A DNA stretch of 10,097 nt from Gemmatimonadota bacterium (GTDB taxonomy: Bacteria; Gemmatimonadota; Gemmatimonadetes; Gemmatimonadales; Gemmatimonadaceae), in assembly GCA_003142495.1 (NCBI GenBank), contig PLMM01000184.1, positions 1 to 10,097 of the forward strand, given 5' to 3'. The number at the start of each line of letters is the position of its first letter. The stretch's first letter is position 1. The position numbers and the translations under genes are program-made. The notes below the pieces were generated by a model. That model made no database searches and had not been told where the DNA came from. It worked only from the letters and a program-made list of their open reading frames with translations. Of this stretch, positions 7,181-10,097 are shown piece by piece.

Positions 7181-7217
7181 TGCCGCCTCCCGCGCGGACG
7201 GCGGGAGGAGGGGGGCA
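7181..7217 (-). promoter_or_regulatory. Hairpin in the rpsF leader
   Basis: On the minus strand CCTCCCGC (7208-7201) pairs perfectly with GCGGGAGG (7193-7186) across a 7-nt loop. Outer bases TGCC (7217-7214) and GGCA (7184-7181) can add 4 bp beyond an asymmetric internal loop (CCCCT opposite one C). It lies between the preceding stop at 7238 and the rpsF ribosome-binding site, with no U-run after it, so a leader regulatory element is more likely than a terminator. In many bacteria an S6-S18 complex binds a structured rpsF leader to repress its own operon. Whether this hairpin has that motif's CCG bulge is not clear by eye. Confidence 0.5.
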
Positions 7218-7237
7218 AGTCATATGAGCCCCGTAAC

Positions 7238-8218
7238 TTAGCCCTTTCGGGTGGCTCCACGCAACCGCTGGCGCACAGCTCGCGCGGTGGCGCGCAGGGC
7301 GGCGCCGAGCGCGGGCTCCTGCGGCGGCGGGGCGCGGCGAGCGGTGGAGGCCGACTCGCCGGGCTGGAGCATCTCGCGCGTCTCGGTGCAGAACACCGAG
7401 CGTCCCGCGAGCGTCGCGATCTGCGCCGCGAGCGCCGCGCTGCTCTCGATGAAGAGCCACGCGCCGGTCTCGAGGTAGACATCCGTCTTGAAGCGCGCGT
7501 AGGCGCGCGCGGCGCGGCGCGCCGCCATGTCCGGATACTGCATCATGCGCAGCCCGCCGTAGCGCACCTCGTGGCGCGCGAGCCACTCGGCGGTCTGCTT
7601 GCGGTACTTCTCGAGGCGGGAGGTGACGAGCCACGCCACGGGCGCCGTCGGCAACAGCAGTGCGGGCGTGTCGCGCAGAAAGCGGGCGTAGCACTCGCCG
7701 TCGTCGTTCTCCTCGTCCGTCGGATCGAGACAGAGCACGCCGTCTATATCCACGCAGCTGTTCGCGAGCACGGTGCCGTGCATGAGATTCCACTCGAACA
7801 CGCGCGGCATCGCGACGACCTCGCGATAGAGATCGACGTGGCCATCGAGGCGCGCCTCCGGCGACATGTAGACGGCGGCGTATGTGATGCGATGTGGCAG
7901 TGCGGCCGCCGCGAGCTGCGCCTTCACCCTCGCCATCGCCGAGCCGGAGCACACGCTGTCGTCGACGACGAGCACGTGGCGCGGCTTGCTCAAGAAGGGT
8001 CGCGCATCGCTGCCGTTGAAGCGCGCGCCGGACTGGATGACGCGCCCCTCCACGATCCCCGCAACGTCCGTCATCGGCACGTTGAGATGGAGCGCGACGA
8101 GGTTCGCCACAAGCAGCCCACTGCGCGGCACCCCCGCGACGATATCAATGTCGCGCGGGAGCTCCGCGAGCCAGCTGACGACGGCGTCGTCGAGTTGCGC
8201 GACGGTGCGATACTCCAT
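7238..8218 (-). CDS. Phosphoribosyltransferase-HAD phosphatase fusion protein
   Basis: A 326-residue soluble protein with two recognisable domains. Residues 1-150 are a type I phosphoribosyltransferase fold: GVPRSG (29-34) and the PRPP-binding loop HVLVVDDSVCSGSAM (D86, D87, S91, G92). Residues 153-285 are HAD-like: motif I VDIDGVL (D157, D159), motif II VTSR (T199), motif III lysine in ARFKTD (K244), and a weak motif IV with one acidic residue, FIESS (E258). Residues 288-326 form an Arg/Ala/Pro-rich basic tail. Enzymes of this kind could transfer ribose-5-phosphate from PRPP and then remove the phosphate; a nucleotide-salvage role is the alternative. The start has GAGG 9 nt upstream. It lies 30 nt after a membrane glycosyltransferase gene, probably in one operon. 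The acceptor substrate cannot be told from sequence. Confidence 0.8.
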   Translation of the reverse strand: MEYRTVAQLDDAVVSWLAELPRDIDIVAGVPRSGLLVANLVALHLNVPMTDVAGIVEGRVIQSGARFNGSDARPFLSKPRHVLVVDDSVCSGSAMARVKAQLAAAALPHRITYAAVYMSPEARLDGHVDLYREVVAMPRVFEWNLMHGTVLANSCVDIDGVLCLDPTDEENDDGECYARFLRDTPALLLPTAPVAWLVTSRLEKYRKQTAEWLARHEVRYGGLRMMQYPDMAARRAARAYARFKTDVYLETGAWLFIESSAALAAQIATLAGRSVFCTETREMLQPGESASTARRAPPPQEPALGAALRATARAVRQRLRGATRKG

Positions 8219-8248
8219 GCTACCGCACCTCGAGAGAGCGAATGGTCA

Positions 8249-9904
8249 TTACCTATGGACGATTGCGTGAATCGCCGCGCAATTCGCCGTACTGTCCGGT
8301 ACGGAAGTGCGCCAGCGATAGGCGAGCAGCCGCGTCGGCATCGGCAACTTCACCTGCTCCATCGTCGTATCGATGTAGTCGGCGACCCCCGACTGGATGC
8401 TCCAGGGCGAGCGCCACTGCCCATACTCGGCGACCACGAGCCCCGTGGGATAGCAGGCGCGCAGCTGCGCGAGCGAGGCAGTGGTGCTGACAACCGGACG
8501 CGCGAGCTTCCGAAAGGTCGTGAACTCCGGGCCCGGCTTGCGCGGATCGCCGAGGTAGTCGACGCTGAGCAGTACGTCGACGCGATGGAGATAGTAGAGC
8601 GACTTGAGCTCGGACGAGGAGATGACGAGTGCGGCGCTGTCGGATTCGGGACCGAGCACGGGATGCGCGGCGTCCCAGTCGGGCTGGCCGCGATAGAGCT
8701 GCGCGAGCTGCCACTCGGCGTCGCTCTCGCGGAACATCTTGATGGTGTACGACGTGGCGCCGTTGCCGATGACGGCGAAGCCGGCGACGAAGGCGATCAC
8801 GAGCGCGAGACAGATGGAGCGCGTGCGCGGCGCGAGCGCGCGGCCGGCGAGCCAGTCGAGCGCTCCCTCGACCGCCGGACGCACGCGCGCCGCGCCCTCG
8901 GCGAGCCCGATACCGGCCACCGCGAAGAACATCGGCATCACGGAGAACAGATAGCGCTCGGCCTTCCACGCCGCGAGCGAGTGTGCGACGAACGCGACGA
9001 CGAAGGGCGCGAGGGAGAAGAGGGCGGCGCGTCCGTTCCGGTAGATCGCGAGGATCGCGAGCAGCGGGAAGAGCGTCCAGAGCGTCGCGTACTGATCGAG
9101 GAAGAGGTCGTGATAGTAGCGAACGTTGTGGCGATTCGCCGCGGCCCACAGGTCCACGTAGTTGAACATCGCGAGCTGGCGCGCGAAGGCACCGTGCTGG
9201 ATCGCGAGCGCGGCGATCGCGATGACTGCGATCACGACGGCGATCGCCATTCGCAGCTGCGAGCGCAGCAGCGATGCGCGCGCGCGATCGGCGACGGCCC
9301 ACGCGAGCACGCCCGCGATCCCGACTATCGTGATGACCTGGAAGTGGAGCGCGAGCAGAAAGAGGAGCGCTGCAACGGCGCCGAGCAGGAGCGCGCGCGC
9401 GAGCGAGAGCGCGCCGTCGGTGACGATACGGTAGATCAATGTGGCGCCGACGAAGAAGCAGAGCGTCTGGATCGTGTAGAAGCGCGCGAGCTGCGAGAGG
9501 TAGATCGACTGCGGCTGGAAGCAGAAGAGCATCGCCGCAGTCCACGCGGCGCCGCGTCCGGCGACGGAGCGCACCCAAACGAAGAGCGCGGTGACCAGCG
9601 CGGCGCCGGCGAGGACGGCGGGGATGCGCGCGACCGCGAGGCTCTCGCCGAACACGCGAAAGAGGCCCGCGACGAGCCACGTGAAGAGTCGCGCGCGCGT
9701 GTACGGCTCGCCGCCCGGCGTGATCTCGAGAGTGCCGCGCTCGAGCAGCGAGTGCGCGGCCATCACGTGGTTCAGCTCGTCGACGTAGGGCGTGTGATGG
9801 AGCCCGATCAGCCGCGCGACCAGCGCTATCGCGAAGACGGCCAGCGGCGCGGCGATCGCCGCGGCGGCGAGCCGGGAATTCGCGGAGGTGCCCTGAGAGG
9901 TCAT
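8249..9904 (-). CDS. GT-C membrane glycosyltransferase, ArnT/GT39-like
   Basis: A 551-residue polytopic protein. The pattern fits GT-C transferases of the ArnT/PMT (GT39, RgtA-D-like) group, which move a sugar from a polyprenyl-phosphate donor on the outer side of the cytoplasmic membrane. After the first membrane span comes the acidic motif TPYVDELNH (D42, E43), where the catalytic Asp/Glu is expected. Later blocks include YLSQLARFYTIQTL, ALHFQVITIVG and AWKAERYLFSVMPMFF. About ten hydrophobic segments fill residues 12-400, and a soluble domain of about 150 residues ends the protein. The ATG at 9904 is forced, since an in-frame TAG lies 4 codons upstream. It has no Shine-Dalgarno (TTTCTCTCATC precedes it). 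Donor and acceptor are unknown. The following gene is a phosphoribosyltransferase-phosphatase, suggesting a shared glycan. Confidence 0.8.
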   Translation of the reverse strand: MTSQGTSANSRLAAAAIAAPLAVFAIALVARLIGLHHTPYVDELNHVMAAHSLLERGTLEITPGGEPYTRARLFTWLVAGLFRVFGESLAVARIPAVLAGAALVTALFVWVRSVAGRGAAWTAAMLFCFQPQSIYLSQLARFYTIQTLCFFVGATLIYRIVTDGALSLARALLLGAVAALLFLLALHFQVITIVGIAGVLAWAVADRARASLLRSQLRMAIAVVIAVIAIAALAIQHGAFARQLAMFNYVDLWAAANRHNVRYYHDLFLDQYATLWTLFPLLAILAIYRNGRAALFSLAPFVVAFVAHSLAAWKAERYLFSVMPMFFAVAGIGLAEGAARVRPAVEGALDWLAGRALAPRTRSICLALVIAFVAGFAVIGNGATSYTIKMFRESDAEWQLAQLYRGQPDWDAAHPVLGPESDSAALVISSSELKSLYYLHRVDVLLSVDYLGDPRKPGPEFTTFRKLARPVVSTTASLAQLRACYPTGLVVAEYGQWRSPWSIQSGVADYIDTTMEQVKLPMPTRLLAYRWRTSVPDSTANCAAIHAIVHR

Positions 9905-9934
9905 GATGAGAGAAATCTACTGTCCAAATGAAGA

Positions 9935-9958
9935 CGCCCGCGACGATCGTCGCGGGCG
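9935..9958 (-). terminator. Perfect 24-bp palindrome, probable terminator
   Basis: CGCCCGCGACGA and TCGTCGCGGGCG form a 12-bp perfect inverted repeat with no spacer. On the minus strand it is followed by TCTTCATTT, a modest T-rich run, as expected for an intrinsic terminator of the DUF3761 gene whose stop is 67 nt upstream. A palindromic protein-binding site in front of the glycosyltransferase gene is an alternative. Confidence 0.6.
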
Positions 9959-9959
9959 C

Positions 9960-9978
9960 TTCGAGAACTGTTTCGAGA
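9960..9978. repeat. Two direct TTCGAGA copies, 12 nt apart
   Basis: TTCGAGA occurs at 9960-9966 and again at 9972-9978 in the intergenic region between the DUF3761 stop and the palindrome. A 12-nt period is close to one helical turn, so tandem protein binding is possible, but two 7-mers are weak evidence. Confidence 0.35.
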
Positions 9979-10025
9979 GCTGTATAGAAACGTGCTAGCC
10001 ATCATTCACGCGAGGGTCGAGTTGC

Positions 10026-10097
10026 TCAGGTGGTGAGCCACTGCGCGACGCCGCCGTGCCCGGAGCAGGTGCCGGCGCGGTGCTTCGAGTGCGAGAA
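10026..10097 (-). CDS. DUF3761 protein, C-terminal fragment
   Basis: The last 23 codons of a gene that enters from the right edge, ending with TGA at 10028-10026. The visible sequence is FSHSKHRAGTCSGHGGV followed by AQWLTT. This closely matches what I recall of the C-terminal signature of DUF3761 proteins, small and usually secreted or lipid-anchored, with a YS.SxHR.GTCS.HGGV..WL pattern. The Cys and His residues may bind metal or structure the fold, but no function is established. The start, any signal peptide and other domains lie outside the window. The palindrome at 9935-9958 is its likely terminator. Confidence 0.75.
   Translation of the reverse strand, partial: FSHSKHRAGTCSGHGGVAQWLTT

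Noticed and set aside
7186..7208. The leader hairpin as a terminator of the PRT-HAD gene
   Set aside because: There is no U-run after the stem, and the sequence that follows is the rpsF ribosome-binding site, so a leader element is more likely; partial termination cannot be excluded.
7225..7268. A promoter for rpsF (TTGCGT with TAAGTT, 18-nt spacing)
   Set aside because: Each box matches the consensus at only about half its positions, which is expected by chance.
6795..7952. A 385-residue extension of S6 towards 7952
   Set aside because: S6 starts at 7157 with a conserved N-terminus and strong ribosome-binding site. The upstream part overlaps the PRT-HAD gene in another frame.
7175..9931. 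A 918-codon open frame on the plus strand opposite the glycosyltransferase and PRT-HAD genes
   Set aside because: Its product is an Arg/Glu/Ala-rich low-complexity string with no recognisable domain. It is antisense to two well-supported genes and starts opposite the rpsF leader; this is typical of high-GC DNA.
9959..10025. A tRNA or small RNA gene in the right intergenic region
   Set aside because: No cloverleaf or T-loop-like GTTCRA segment with a matching acceptor stem was found; only the palindrome and the two TTCGAGA copies stand out.

Overview
All genes in this window lie on the minus strand and are tightly packed in high-GC DNA, so they read from right to left. The gene mix is ribosomal proteins S6, S18 and L9, RsfS, and a large outer-membrane protein that joins a zincin domain, TolB-like repeats and an Omp85 barrel. 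This suggests a diderm bacterium. Gemmatimonadota is my best guess, from general knowledge of where such fusions occur; nothing in the window proves it.

Right edge (10097 to about 9905): the last 23 codons of a DUF3761 protein, then a short gap with a perfect 24-bp palindrome that probably ends that transcript. Next come two genes in apparent operon (9904 to 7238): a GT-C membrane glycosyltransferase of the ArnT/GT39 type, and a two-domain protein with an N-terminal PRPP-dependent phosphoribosyltransferase and a C-terminal HAD-type phosphatase. This pair is the least ordinary part of the window and could carry out ribosylation of a glycan or lipid.

Centre (7237 to 4994): a compact ribosomal-protein cluster, rpsF-rpsR-DUF2232-rplI. 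The rpsF leader is structured and holds two GGGAGG copies that can compete for one CCUCCC. The genes are 1 to 37 nt apart. There is no ssb between rpsF and rpsR, and a polytopic DUF2232 (YybS-like) membrane protein sits before rplI. A 12-bp inverted repeat after rplI is the likely terminator.

Left part (4900 to 1): an apparently separate unit of rsfS (ribosomal silencing factor), a 1065-residue secreted protein overlapping rsfS by 4 nt (peptidase-MA-like zincin, six PD40 repeats, Omp85-type C-terminal barrel), and a beta-propeller lipoprotein that runs off the left edge. The last two look like partners at the outer membrane.

The lipoprotein and the DUF3761 fragment were read directly from the reverse complement because each is cut by a window edge. 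I saw no tRNA, rRNA, CRISPR array, insertion sequence or phage gene, and no gene-free stretch longer than about 175 bases.
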